From: RI-106 sp964496875
GTDB taxonomy: Bacteria; Cyanobacteriota; Vampirovibrionia; Obscuribacterales; Obscuribacteraceae
DNA: 64,000 nt
Direction of reading: 5' to 3'
NCBI GenBank assembly: GCA_964496875.1
Contig: CAZCBH010000001.1
Coordinates: 124,001 to 188,000, forward strand
Below are positions 1 to 9,054 of this stretch, piece after piece. The translations under genes were made by a program, and so were the position numbers. The notes beneath the pieces are model-generated. The model had not been told where the DNA came from. It ran no database searches and worked only from the letters and a program-made list of their open reading frames with translations. The number at the start of each line of letters is the position of its first letter. The stretch's first letter is position 1.

Positions 1-19
1 TATCTATTGAAATTATCCG

Positions 20-80
20 CCCGGGGATGCTATTGCTAATTTAATACATTCCCGGAATTTAGCAAGTCCCGGGTGCTTCC
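20..80. repeat. Imperfect inverted repeat downstream of the TPR gene
   Basis: The arms TTGCTAA and TTAGCAA flank an AT-rich centre and are themselves flanked by two CCCGGG copies that can pair. It lies just past the 3' end of the minus-strand TPR gene and could form a long hairpin, but there is no clear T-run, so terminator activity is only a guess. Confidence 0.25.
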
Positions 81-82
81 GG

Positions 83-2191
83 TCAATCCGGTAGATTCTT
101 AGCCAGATTCTTTATCTGGTTCTTGAATTTATCATCGAGGTCGTTTGCGGCATTCAAGCGGGAGAGCACCGAGGCAGCTTTATCGGGATGATCAAGACGT
201 TTCAAGACTTCAACGTAGGCAATAGTCGCCTCTTTATCGAGACTGCTTGCGGCATCGGCTTCCTGAAATGCTTCAAGAGACTCTTTATATTTTTTCTCCC
301 GATAAAGAGCCATAGCAATTATGCCCTGGGCCCTCTTCTGGGAACCATTGCTCAATTTCAAAAGCAGCCTCGCTTCTATAAGAGCCTGTTTGTACTTCTT
401 CTTGGCTAGCAGTGAACTCGCCAACTGATAACGAGCTTCGAAATTGCCGCCGTTTTGATCTACTACGGCGAAAAAGTGTTTAATAGCCTCTTTCGAATTG
501 CCCCGGTCCAGATAGATCTCGCCGAGACGAAAGTGTATCTCTTCGTAAAAAGGATTCTTTTTCAACAAGCTCTGATAATAAGTAAGGGCTCGGGAAAAAT
601 TGCCGGACTTTTCGAAGATCAGACCTTGCAAGCGGTCCCTCTCTTTCCTGGACAGGTCCTTGATCTGGTCTAGTATGGCAACTGCTTCGTCCAACTTACC
701 CTGTCTGGCCAGACTATACATAAGAAGCTCGTCGGTGGCTCTTCTATCCGGATTGCGTTTCTTCGCTTCTCTGGCAAGGGCAACGGCTTCGTCCAGCTTG
801 CCCAGGGATGCATAGGTTTCGGAAAGTTCTTGCAAAACAAAGACATTATCAGGATCCCTGGTCTGGGCTTCTTCGAGAATGTCTATGGCTTCCTCCCCTT
901 TGCCTGAATTGGCCAGCACTTCCGAACGTGCCACCAGGGGGATGAAAGCCAGGGGATTATCCGGCTGCGTTTTGAGCGCGTACTCAGACTCTCGCGCCGC
1001 CTCTTCGAATTTGCCGATTCGCGCATGAACCAGGGACGATACCGCGAGCACATTCCACTCTCCCTGGTGGCTCTTCGTCAATGGAGTAATTGCCTCTTCC
1101 GCTCTTTCTGGTTTCGCGTCGGCTAAATAGATCATGGCCAGATTGAGTCTTGGATTGGCTGCCACCGGATCCAGTGATAAGGCCCGACGAAAAATATTCT
1201 CCGCCAGGGCGTCGTCACCCAATTCTCTCAGCACGTTTCCGTATTCGTTTAGCGTTCTTGTATTGCGCGGGTCCAGTCTGACAGATGTTTTCAGGGGTTC
1301 AACCGCATCCTTGAAATCGTTGGACGGTATATAACACCAGGCCAGGTTGTAGTGAGCGACAGGGTTGTCCGGGTCAATCTTTATCCAGTGTCTTACATAT
1401 GGCTCCGCATTCTGGTAGAACTCCAGACCGATGTAGATACTGGTCAACTGTTCTAGAGAAAGCAGATGGTCCGGATTCAACTCCAGCGCGTTTTGAAACT
1501 CTTCGATGGCGCGATCGAGCTCATTTCTTGCTTTGTGCAGGATCCCCAGTTGATAGTGGAGACTGGGACTGTCGGGATAATTAACCAGGGCTTTCTGGGC
1601 TTGATTGATAGCTTCTTGAACACGACCGCTGGTGGAGAGCCGGAAGACCACACCGAGATCGCTTGCTCTATCGATATCGAAATCACCAAACTGATCTACT
1701 GATGCCGCCATTCTCTCGGTGGTGGCTTTCCAGCTCCTGGCTTGCTCCAGGCGATACTTTATCTCCATCCGTCCGGGGCTGATGCTATCGGCGGTGCTAA
1801 GTTCTCTGATAGCGTCGTCCACCAGACCGAGAGACAAATAGGTAGAGCCCAGCTCGAAGTGCACATCGGCAGAATCCGGCGCCAGTTTCGTCGCTCTGGT
1901 CAATTCGGCAAGAGCTTTTTCGTTGTCGCCCTCGAGAAAGTGCAATCGACCAAGACCTAGGTATCCCGTCGGTTTATCCGGCGCCAGTTTTACCACACGA
2001 GAGTAAGCGCTCTTCGCTTTAGCGTAATTTCCTTCGGCAAAATAGCTATCGGCTTCGGCAATCACTTTGACCAGCGCCTCGGCTGTCGATGGCGCTTTCT
2101 CTTTGCCGTAGCCAGGTGCCGCCGCAAAGAGAATGACGAAGCTAGAAATCAATAAAATTGCCGAATTTTGCAAAGCGTTATTCAAGAACAT
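83..2191 (-). CDS. Secreted tetratricopeptide-repeat protein
   Basis: The protein is about 702 residues: an N-terminal hydrophobic signal segment (about residues 3-25) followed by a nearly continuous array of roughly 34-residue TPR units with the usual A/G/Y/F/A/P pattern, for example units ending in LAPD, LNPD and LDPR. TPR arrays are protein-binding scaffolds; the signal segment suggests export or anchoring at the cell envelope. The ATG at 2191 is preferred because it places the signal peptide at the N-terminus and follows the mqnA stop by 10 bases; a longer frame from 2263 would overlap mqnA. No enzymatic domain is visible, so the specific role is unknown. Confidence 0.85.
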   Translation of the reverse strand: MFLNNALQNSAILLISSFVILFAAAPGYGKEKAPSTAEALVKVIAEADSYFAEGNYAKAKSAYSRVVKLAPDKPTGYLGLGRLHFLEGDNEKALAELTRATKLAPDSADVHFELGSTYLSLGLVDDAIRELSTADSISPGRMEIKYRLEQARSWKATTERMAASVDQFGDFDIDRASDLGVVFRLSTSGRVQEAINQAQKALVNYPDSPSLHYQLGILHKARNELDRAIEEFQNALELNPDHLLSLEQLTSIYIGLEFYQNAEPYVRHWIKIDPDNPVAHYNLAWCYIPSNDFKDAVEPLKTSVRLDPRNTRTLNEYGNVLRELGDDALAENIFRRALSLDPVAANPRLNLAMIYLADAKPERAEEAITPLTKSHQGEWNVLAVSSLVHARIGKFEEAARESEYALKTQPDNPLAFIPLVARSEVLANSGKGEEAIDILEEAQTRDPDNVFVLQELSETYASLGKLDEAVALAREAKKRNPDRRATDELLMYSLARQGKLDEAVAILDQIKDLSRKERDRLQGLIFEKSGNFSRALTYYQSLLKKNPFYEEIHFRLGEIYLDRGNSKEAIKHFFAVVDQNGGNFEARYQLASSLLAKKKYKQALIEARLLLKLSNGSQKRAQGIIAMALYREKKYKESLEAFQEADAASSLDKEATIAYVEVLKRLDHPDKAASVLSRLNAANDLDDKFKNQIKNLAKNLPD

Positions 2192-2201
2192 GCTCCAGAT
2201 T

Positions 2202-3023
2202 TCAGTTGAGACTGCCGCAGAGTTTTGCGAAGAGCTCGATACTCTTGCGGTGCTCATCGCCAAGATTGTAATCCAGCTCTTCGGTGAAATAGCGTCTCAC
2301 CCGCTCTCTATCCAGTAGCATATGAAATGCCGCTGCATCGACCACCTCTTCGAGATGACTGCTCAAGCCCAGATCTCTAGATCGATTCAGGGCTTCTTCT
2401 ATCGCTTTATAGAGTATCGGCTCCTGCTCGATAAATTCCGATCTGGCTGCCCAGACTCCAAAAACCATAGGCAACTTGAAGCGGTCGAACCACCACTTAC
2501 CCAGATCGATGCGGTTATAAGAGGCTGACCAACTCTTGTCCACCTTGAGCGCTTCGTCGCCGATAATCAGGGCCCCGGAAGCGCTGCTGCCGGGCAAATC
2601 GGGTGTGAGCACTGTCTGGAAGTCTGCCTTTACAGATGCCTCTTGATCGAGAATCACCCTCAATAGATTAATAGAGGTAGCCGATGCGTTCGGCACCAGT
2701 ACCGGTGCATTATCGAGATCTTTGATGTCTCCCTGGTAGAAGAAGAGCACCGAACCCACAGGACCAAGGCTTGATACCGATATTCCGGGTACTAAGCTGA
2801 GGCTAGGACAATTCAGATAACAGTAGAGACTGACGGCGCTGACATCGAGGTCGCCGGCTTCGATAAGGGCATTGAGACCGCTTGGTACCCTTGAGACAAA
2901 CTCCCCTTCGAGTAGCACCGCGCCTTTTTTAATCGGTAGATTAATGGGCAGGCAGTTGCTGAAGTCAATCTGCCCGATTCGGGGCAGACCTCTTTTCGCT
3001 TCGGTTTTACTTTCTCTCTTCAT
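2202..3023 (-). CDS. mqnA: MqnA, chorismate dehydratase (futalosine menaquinone pathway)
   Basis: At 273 residues this has the usual MqnA length. The N-terminus shows the family pattern RIGQIDFSNCLPI, then RVPSGLNALIEAGDLDVSAVS and GPVGSVLFF, which match the periplasmic-binding-protein-like fold of MqnA/MqnD. MqnA dehydrates chorismate to 3-enolpyruvyl-benzoate, the first step of the futalosine route to menaquinone, in the cytoplasm. No other mqn gene is in the window. It lies 10 bases upstream of the TPR gene on the same strand, so the two may be cotranscribed. Menaquinone fits the respiratory operon at 25-34 kb as the likely quinol. MqnD-like function is a less likely alternative. Confidence 0.85.
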   Translation of the reverse strand: MKRESKTEAKRGLPRIGQIDFSNCLPINLPIKKGAVLLEGEFVSRVPSGLNALIEAGDLDVSAVSLYCYLNCPSLSLVPGISVSSLGPVGSVLFFYQGDIKDLDNAPVLVPNASATSINLLRVILDQEASVKADFQTVLTPDLPGSSASGALIIGDEALKVDKSWSASYNRIDLGKWWFDRFKLPMVFGVWAARSEFIEQEPILYKAIEEALNRSRDLGLSSHLEEVVDAAAFHMLLDRERVRRYFTEELDYNLGDEHRKSIELFAKLCGSLN

Positions 3024-3169
3024 ATGATGATCCGGCTGAAAGACTCATAAGTATATAACTTTGAAGGCTGCTTGCCAGAGTATCGCGATGTCAAGCGTAA
3101 ACTGTGTCACATTCCTGATATCCTGATCAGCTTCAGAACCATGTTTAGTTTCATGATAAGAGGTGCCCC

Positions 3170-4480
3170 GTGTCCATGGTCGACCTAATCCTGGCCAAGA
3201 GAGCCGGTCAGGAGCATCAAAGAGAAGATATCGAGCGTCTGGTGTCCGGTATCATGGATGAGAGTATCCCCGACTATCAGCTCAGCGCCTGGCTCATGGC
3301 GGTATGCTGGCAGGGATTGTCTGTGGACGAAACCGCCTGGCTCACCGATGCCATGTGTCGGTCCGGAGAGGTCCTCGATCTCTCTTCGGTGGGCAAATAT
3401 GTGGGTGACAAACATTCCACCGGCGGTGTCGGCGACAAGACCACCCTCGTCTTTGTGCCTCTGATGGCATCCATGGGCATCCCCATGGCGAAGCTCTCCG
3501 GTCGAGGGCTGGGTCATACCGGTGGCACCATAGACAAACTGGAGGCTATACCAGGTTTTAACTGCTCTCTGTCAAAAGAAGCTTTCATCGCCCAGGTCAA
3601 AGAGAAAGGCATGGCCGTGGCCGGGCAGACAGCCCAGCTGGCACCGGCTGATGGCAAAATGTACGCTCTCAGGGACGTGACCGGCACCGTCGCATCCATT
3701 CCTCTGATTGCCGCTTCGGTTATGTCCAAGAAACTTGCCGCCGGCAGCACCTTTATCATTCTCGATGTAAAATGCGGCCGGGGCGCTTTTATGGAAACCG
3801 AAGCCCAGGCGGTAGAACTGGCTCGTTTGATGGTCGAAGTCGGCAAACGGCTCGGTAAGCCTGTGGTTGCCGTGGTCACCGACATGGAGCAACCCCTCGG
3901 CAATACCGTCGGTCATTCGGTAGAGGTGGAAGAGGCGGTGCAAACCCTCAAAGGGAAAGGACCTTCCGATCTGGAAGAGCTCTGTCTTTCTCTGGGGGCG
4001 GAAGCTATGGTAGCTGCCGACCGTTGTGAGGATAGAGAAGAAGCACGTCGCATTTTAAAAGATGCCCTGGCTTCAGGCAAAGCTCTAGCCGGCTTCAGAA
4101 CTCTGATAGAGTCCCAAGGTGGGGATTCCGCTATCATCGAGAATTATTCTTTGATGCCCCAGGCGCAAGAGTGCTTCGAACTGCTTTATGAAGGCGATGA
4201 GCCGGCCTGGGTCGAGCATCTGGACGGCAGAACCGTGGCCGAAGCTTTGAAACGCCTGGGAGCCGGTCGAGCACGCAAAGGCGATCCGATTGATCTGGCT
4301 GTGGGAGTGGTTCTTTCCGCTAAGGTCGGAACCAGATTGGCACCCGGTCAGCCTCTGCTTAAATTGAAAGCCCATAATCGCGAGCAGTTCGACGAGATAA
4401 AAAACCTTCTCTACTCGGCTTATAGATTCTCGACCGCTGAAGTGGCGACCCCGCCCCTGGTGAAAGCCTGCATATCATGA
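3170..4480 (+). CDS. Pyrimidine-nucleoside (thymidine) phosphorylase
   Basis: The 436-residue protein has the signature of nucleoside phosphorylase family II: an N-terminal helical domain, the phosphate-binding stretch GDKHSTGGVGDKTTL (about residues 82-96), SGRGLGHTGGTIDKLE, and the DVKCGRGAFM motif. It cleaves pyrimidine nucleosides with phosphate to a base and a pentose-1-phosphate. Family lengths of about 433-440 match. Start: GTG at 3170 or ATG at 3176, both behind AAGAGGTG. The stop overlaps the next gene by ATGA, so the two are translationally coupled. Sequence alone does not separate thymidine phosphorylase (DeoA) from broader PdP. Confidence 0.92.
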   Translation: MSMVDLILAKRAGQEHQREDIERLVSGIMDESIPDYQLSAWLMAVCWQGLSVDETAWLTDAMCRSGEVLDLSSVGKYVGDKHSTGGVGDKTTLVFVPLMASMGIPMAKLSGRGLGHTGGTIDKLEAIPGFNCSLSKEAFIAQVKEKGMAVAGQTAQLAPADGKMYALRDVTGTVASIPLIAASVMSKKLAAGSTFIILDVKCGRGAFMETEAQAVELARLMVEVGKRLGKPVVAVVTDMEQPLGNTVGHSVEVEEAVQTLKGKGPSDLEELCLSLGAEAMVAADRCEDREEARRILKDALASGKALAGFRTLIESQGGDSAIIENYSLMPQAQECFELLYEGDEPAWVEHLDGRTVAEALKRLGAGRARKGDPIDLAVGVVLSAKVGTRLAPGQPLLKLKAHNREQFDEIKNLLYSAYRFSTAEVATPPLVKACIS

Positions 4481-5283
4481 ACGCTCCTGTCCGGGCTCGA
4501 TTGCTCCCTTACCGGGTCTTCGAAGGTTCCATGAACATGGCCGTAGACGAGGCTATCTTAGAAAGGGCAATCACCGCCGGCAAGAGCGATTGCGTTACTC
4601 TTCGCTTCTACGGATGGCGACCCGAGGCCGTCTCTATCGGCTATGGTCAGAAACTGCCATATCCCGACAGAGAACGAATTGTCCAGAGAGGCTTCGATCT
4701 GGTCAAAAGACCGACCGGCGGCAGGGCGGTTTTGCATAGCGGCGAATTGACTTACTCTTTTGTCGGCCATGGTGCCCTGCTTGGTGGCAGTATCGCCGCC
4801 GCCTATGACAAAATCTGTCAGGGACTTATTGCCGGACTGGCAGAACTGGGACTGGAAGCCTGTCTTGGTGAATCTTCCGACCGCAGCTATAGAGACAAAG
4901 CCGATTGTTTCCTGGCTATTACCCCCGCGGATCTCAAACTGGATGGTTTCAAGCTGGCAGGTTCAGCCCAGCTGCGGCGTGGAGACTGGATTTTGCAACA
5001 CGGTTCCATCTTGTTGAATCAGCCCCAGGATCTGATGCCCTCTTTGTTGCAAGGCGAGGCTAATGGAGAAACCGAGACCTGTTGTCGACCCAGGCACTGC
5101 AATCTCTTCGACAAGCTGGTTGCACCGCTGACGGTGGATGCACTGGTAGCTGTCTTTTCTAGGGGATTCGAAAAGACCTTTTCCTGCTCTTTTGTTGAGA
5201 GTGAGCTCTTTAAAGACGAAATGGAACTGGCTGAGTCAAAAGCCTCTGCTTATCTGATTCGATCGGCTTCCATCAAAGGGTAA
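4477..5283 (+). CDS. Lipoate-protein ligase A / octanoyltransferase LipM-like protein
   Basis: The 268 residues carry the BPL/LPL catalytic fold: NMAVDEAIL near the N-terminus, the substrate-binding motif RPTGGRAVLH (about residues 72-81), and FKLAGSAQLRR followed by QHGSILL with the acyl-binding lysine region. A cysteine in ADCF precedes the KLAGSAQ strand, as in LipM octanoyltransferases that use a thioester intermediate, so octanoyl transfer is as likely as lipoate ligation. The product would modify lipoyl domains such as GcvH, which fits gcvPA elsewhere in the window. It overlaps the upstream phosphorylase by 4 bases. Its 3' end overlaps the convergent TPR gene by 11 bases. Confidence 0.85.
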   Translation: MNAPVRARLLPYRVFEGSMNMAVDEAILERAITAGKSDCVTLRFYGWRPEAVSIGYGQKLPYPDRERIVQRGFDLVKRPTGGRAVLHSGELTYSFVGHGALLGGSIAAAYDKICQGLIAGLAELGLEACLGESSDRSYRDKADCFLAITPADLKLDGFKLAGSAQLRRGDWILQHGSILLNQPQDLMPSLLQGEANGETETCCRPRHCNLFDKLVAPLTVDALVAVFSRGFEKTFSCSFVESELFKDEMELAESKASAYLIRSASIKG

Positions 5284-5857
5284 AGTCGAATTCGTCATCT
5301 TTTTTCGGCTTTAGTTTTTTCAAGACCGATCTGGTGCTGGCAAATAACGACCGGCGCTTTTTCTTAGCCTCTTCCGGATGCTCTTTCTCGTACATCGCTT
5401 TATTCAATAGCTTGAGAAAGCGGATGTTTTTACGGGCCTCGAACTGGTGCGTATGATCGGCGTCGTGTTTATCTATGAGTGACCATTCATTGTAGGTTTC
5501 GAGAAGCAGCTTCTGGTCGGGATTATCCTGGGTTTTCAATTTCTTGGTCAGAGCCTGGGCCAATAGAAAGTGACCGGTCGGGTCGCCAGGATCCAGCTCC
5601 ACAGCCTTTTTGAGGCATTGAATAGCCCTTTCATGCTGCCCGTCGCTCGAATAGTTCTCGCCCTGGAAGCGTAATTGAGAGGCTTCGGAAAGTCTACCGG
5701 CTATGCCGGAACCGAAGAAAGCAGAGTTCGGTTTTTCGCTTGAGTAAACCTTTTCGCTATTATCTATGTTGGGTGAAATCGCATCGGCGAATACGGGAGC
5801 GGCACCACTAGTGATGCAACAAGAGAGCAAACAGATAGTAATGAACTTAGCTCTCAT
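5273..5857 (-). CDS. Small secreted TPR protein
   Basis: The protein is 194 residues with a signal peptide (about 1-24, ending near PVFA) and two or three TPR-like helical repeats at residues 55-120, including GQHERAIQCLKKAVELDPGD. The C-terminus is basic (KKKRRS, KKLKPKKDD). It starts 5 bases after the stop of the coiled-coil gene, so the two form a bicistron. The 3' end overlaps the convergent lipoate-ligase-like gene by 11 bases. Function unknown; TPRs suggest protein binding outside the cytoplasm. Confidence 0.8.
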   Translation of the reverse strand: MRAKFITICLLSCCITSGAAPVFADAISPNIDNSEKVYSSEKPNSAFFGSGIAGRLSEASQLRFQGENYSSDGQHERAIQCLKKAVELDPGDPTGHFLLAQALTKKLKTQDNPDQKLLLETYNEWSLIDKHDADHTHQFEARKNIRFLKLLNKAMYEKEHPEEAKKKRRSLFASTRSVLKKLKPKKDDEFDFTL

Positions 5858-5862
5858 GGAGA

Positions 5863-6195
5863 TTACTCGGTAACGTCTTTCACATCAACCGAATCCGGAC
5901 CGGCTTGCAGATCCGCAATCTCGCTCTCCAGCTCTTTTATTCTCTCTTCTATACGATTGATCTGATTCAATTCATCGGCAACTGTCTCTTTCAAGATGCC
6001 GCTGTCGATGGCGCCTCCTTGATTGAGAAGAGAACAGACCCTCTGACCGATGGTCTCCAGATGCTTTTTCTTCTCGGAAGTGAGACTGACTACATTGAGT
6101 TTCAACTTCGCGACTTTCGCCGCTTTGCTGGTCTGGTCCGAGGTCTGTTTGGCGAAGTTTTTCGCTTTGTCGAAAAGATTTTCGAAAGGAGGCAT
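5863..6195 (-). CDS. Small coiled-coil protein of unknown function
   Basis: This 110-residue charged protein starts MPPFENLFDKAKNFAKQ and ends in a clear coiled coil (EERIKELESEIADLQ, about residues 79-93). It has no signal peptide or membrane segment. The lysine-rich first half with repeated alanines resembles amphipathic, phasin-like helices, but no family is recognised with confidence. A good ribosome-binding site is not obvious; the ATG at 6195 is the only start giving this full frame. It is cotranscribed with the secreted TPR gene five bases downstream. Confidence 0.7.
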   Translation of the reverse strand: MPPFENLFDKAKNFAKQTSDQTSKAAKVAKLKLNVVSLTSEKKKHLETIGQRVCSLLNQGGAIDSGILKETVADELNQINRIEERIKELESEIADLQAGPDSVDVKDVTE

Positions 6196-6295
6196 ATCTA
6201 GAGTCCTCTTTATTGGCTGAGCCCTGATGGAGATTCCAGTATACAGAATACCTTGTTGAAAACCTCAAATTTCTTTGCTTATATCTAAAGGGCCT

Positions 6296-7531
6296 TTAGT
6301 GGGCTATAAAACATCCTTCATGCAAACCGAATTTGCTGTGAATCAAACGCACCGCTTCGCGGGCATATTTTGCAGGCAGGACAACACTGACCCTGATATC
6401 ACCGGTGGCTACCATGTTTACCGGAATGCCCCCGATTTGAAGAGCTTCGAAAACGCTGGCGATGATTTCGGGGCGGCTGGTCAGTCTTCTTCCCACCACC
6501 GATATCCTGGCCACATCCGTGTCTACCGAGGAGCGCGGATTACCCAGTGCCATACCGTTCGATTCTATAATCGATTGGACTCGACTGAGCGCTCTCTGCT
6601 CTACGGTGAAAGCCACCTCTTGAGCCGGTTCATCTTCATGGGCGAGCAGCATCAGCATATCCGTATGAATACCGAGCTCTTGAAGCCTGGTGAATAAATT
6701 GGAGATCCCTTCCAGTCTCGCGTTCTCTGATTTTATTGTGATCGCCGCCTGGGTCATATCGCAAGATATGCTGCAGACAGTGTAATCCGGTGATACCAGC
6801 CGATTGGTTATAAGAGTGCCGTCGTCACCGGGCTCGAAAGTGGACCGCACCCTGACCGGTACGTTCGAGTCCATGGCCAGCTCCACCGATGTGGCAGCCA
6901 GCACCTGGGCGCCGGTGGATGAGAGTTCGACCATCTCTTCATAGCTGATAGCAGGCAGTCTCTGGGCTTCCGAGAGCAGTCTGGGATCGGCGGTGTATAT
7001 TCCTTTTACATCGGTATAGATATCGCAGCGATCAGCGCTCAGCGCCGCTGCGAGGGCTACCGCCGTGGTATCGGAGCCTCCGCGACCGAGGGTGGTCAGT
7101 TCATTGTTCTGGGTGATTCCCTGGAATCCGGCTATGACGGCTATCTCTCCCCGGGCCAGGCTGGCGTCCACCGCATCGGGTTGGACTTTCTGAATTTTGG
7201 CCAGACCGTGATTGGGCTCGGTGATGATACCGGCCTGGGCACCGGTGAAAGAGCGGGATTGATAACCGAGATTCTGAATGGCCATGGACATCAAGGCTAT
7301 CGAAACTTGTTCGCCGGTGGCAAGCAGCATGTCCATTTCCCTGGGGCTCGGAGTACCGTTGACCTGCTCGGCAAGTTCGATCAGATGATCGGTGGTATCA
7401 CCCATGGCCGAAACCACCGTCACCACCTCATGACCATTGTAGGCAGCTTCGACTGCTATCTCTGCCGCTTTTTTTATGCGGGCCACATCTGCTATGGAGG
7501 TCCCGCCAAATTTCTGTACTAAACGACTCAT
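6296..7531 (-). CDS. lysC: Aspartate kinase
   Basis: At 411 residues this is a monofunctional aspartokinase. It begins LVQKFGGTSIADV (kinase P-loop-like motif), has GRGGSDTTAVALAAAL in the catalytic domain and two C-terminal ACT domains (from about residue 265) with RLEGISNLFTRLQELGIHTDM and the VVGRRLTSRP stretch. It phosphorylates L-aspartate, the first step towards lysine, threonine, methionine and diaminopimelate; the ACT domains imply feedback inhibition by end products. It stands alone; neighbours are not in the pathway. Length and domain order match the cyanobacterial and Gram-positive type. Confidence 0.95.
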   Translation of the reverse strand: MSRLVQKFGGTSIADVARIKKAAEIAVEAAYNGHEVVTVVSAMGDTTDHLIELAEQVNGTPSPREMDMLLATGEQVSIALMSMAIQNLGYQSRSFTGAQAGIITEPNHGLAKIQKVQPDAVDASLARGEIAVIAGFQGITQNNELTTLGRGGSDTTAVALAAALSADRCDIYTDVKGIYTADPRLLSEAQRLPAISYEEMVELSSTGAQVLAATSVELAMDSNVPVRVRSTFEPGDDGTLITNRLVSPDYTVCSISCDMTQAAITIKSENARLEGISNLFTRLQELGIHTDMLMLLAHEDEPAQEVAFTVEQRALSRVQSIIESNGMALGNPRSSVDTDVARISVVGRRLTSRPEIIASVFEALQIGGIPVNMVATGDIRVSVVLPAKYAREAVRLIHSKFGLHEGCFIAH

Positions 7532-7841
7532 GGTTCTTGTCTGGATTATGCCTTACTAAATCACTCGCTCTTTTGCGGAGACACCTTGATCATAGCCCAG
7601 AGGGGTAAGACATAAGTTAAGCAGAGGGGAAAAGTATTCTAATCATAAATACTAACCGGGCAGCAGGGTTGTCAGTGGAAGCTGCCAAAAGCTGCGCTAT
7701 TGCCTTTTTTCGGGGTTGGACATTGCCGATCGTCTGTGATCGAGATCTTTACGAAGGGCGATAGCAGAGCAAGGATATCCTCAAGATATCCACTTTGGAG
7801 ATGCCACCATAAATGACACCACCAGATGCTTTGCTCCAGGA
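7532..7841. other. Intergenic region upstream of lysC
   Basis: About 310 bases hold no convincing gene. They cover the lysC upstream region and the 3' side of the thioredoxin-like gene. One inverted repeat, AGTATT-9-AATACT (7633-7653), could be an operator or part of a promoter for lysC. I looked for the conserved blocks of a lysine riboswitch ahead of lysC and did not see them. Confidence 0.4.
7633..7653. promoter_or_regulatory. Inverted repeat upstream of lysC
   Basis: The perfect 6-base arms AGTATT/AATACT are separated by 9 AT-rich bases, about 100 bases upstream of the lysC start. The size and AT-richness suit a regulator site or a core promoter. No regulator is identified. Confidence 0.25.
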
Positions 7842-9017
7842 TTATCTCCCCTTCTTCTTCTTCTTCTGAGAGTCGTTCTGTTGTCCCCAGAGACTACCCT
7901 GCCCCTGGTATTCTCCCCAGCTTTTCGCCCGGGATTGTTGACCGCTATCGCTCCAGGCACCCTGACCGGCTCCGGCAGTGTTTTCGCCCCAGCCCTTTGC
8001 CGATGAAGGGTCGTCCACATAATTGCGCCACTTCTTGCCGTATTTCTGCTTGGCCAGGGCAATGGGATTGCCGATCAGGTCTTTGTGACCGTTATGCACT
8101 ATTGTCTCGCCGGTTCTCACGTCTCTTTGATCTTCATTTTTGTCGTAGATAGGCTTGCCATAGTCGGAGAACTTTGCCACATCGAAGCGGCTGTAATGAA
8201 CAAACGGTCGCGATGCCATCCTTTCGTGCAAAAGCACATCAGTGGTTTTGAAAGCATAGCCGGGAATATGAGCGTCGGTTCTTAACGCCGCTTTGACTGC
8301 GTTGACGTCCCGTATCGTATCGCTTTCATTGAGACGATTCTTCGCTTCGTACTGCTGGTCGAATCCCTGCATATGGCTGCGATTGCTCATCTGCTTCGGA
8401 TGCTGGGCGGCATGGGCGAGCTGCATGGCTCGAAACCTCTCGGCTTTTTCTCTGGCGCCGAGGCTGCGGTCTTTGTAGACTTCATCTAACTGAGCGGCGA
8501 AAATCATCTCATAGACAAGATCCCGCGAATTCCAGTAGCCGGGCAGACAATGCAATACCGTTCCGTCGGAAGAGAGCATGAAGAGCTGGAGGTTGCGGGG
8601 ACCGGCGCCGTTGGTGGTGTTCACCGCATTACCGAAGGTGGTATGGCGTCCGGACATTCCTGAATAGCTTTCATGGGTGATATCTTTGAAACCGCAGACG
8701 AAGTAGTTTTTGAGGGCAGAGTAGGCAGGGTCTTGGGACAGGCTCACGGCCCGTAAGCTATTGCCGGCGCTTCACGTGTCTCTATCCAGCCTTCCCAGGA
8801 TGTTTACCCAGAAGATCATCTTGTTGCGACTGCGGGCATCGGCCTGGGCCTGGGCAAGGGACTGGTGCCAGTGGATATTGCCCAGAAGCTTATTAACCCG
8901 CACTCTCTGGGAGTCTCCCTTCAAAAGCGCGTCGGCGGCAAAGCTCTGCCCGGAAAAGAGCCCCAGGAGAAGGATCAGCATTGCGCTTATTTTTAAAGTG
9001 ATTGCGGATCTTGACAT
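7842..9017 (-). CDS. Thioredoxin-like secreted protein with an in-frame TGA (candidate selenoprotein)
   Basis: Two frames, 9017 to 8772 and 8747 to 7842, lie in the same reading frame and are split only by one TGA at 8772-8774 and nine sense codons. Read through, the product is about 391 residues: a signal peptide (1-28), a thioredoxin-like domain whose first half (IHWHQSLAQAQADARSRNK, then strand MIFWVNI) precedes the TGA and whose second half (YFVCGFKDI, then LQLFMLSSDGTVLHCLPGY) follows it, and a low-complexity W/G/Q-rich tail ending in KKKKKGR. The TGA falls where thioredoxins have the first CxxC cysteine (DT-TGA-SAGNS). No ribosome-binding site precedes the internal GTG at 8747. Selenocysteine insertion, a nonsense mutation or a sequencing error are the options; I favour selenocysteine because the frame stays intact on both sides. 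Confidence 0.6.
8742..8758 (-). promoter_or_regulatory. Candidate bacterial SECIS-like hairpin
   Basis: Immediately after the in-frame TGA, on the coding strand, GCTTAC and GTGAGC can pair (six pairs, one G-U) around a five-base loop GGGCC. The loop begins 20 bases after the TGA and opens with G. This fits the published general bacterial SECIS pattern (short stem, small apical loop with an early G, loop about 16-37 bases from the UGA). The stem is short, so chance is possible. Confidence 0.35.
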
Positions 9018-9054
9018 GTATTCTATATACCAAGATTCGGGTTATTTACTCGCC

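Noticed and set aside
7532..7841. Lysine riboswitch ahead of lysC
   Set aside because: The conserved blocks of the lysine riboswitch were not found.
8748..8774. Two separate genes: a short secreted peptide (9017-8772) and a cytoplasmic protein starting at GTG 8747
   Set aside because: The frames are in phase, one thioredoxin-like domain spans both, and the GTG has no ribosome-binding site, so a single gene is the simpler reading.
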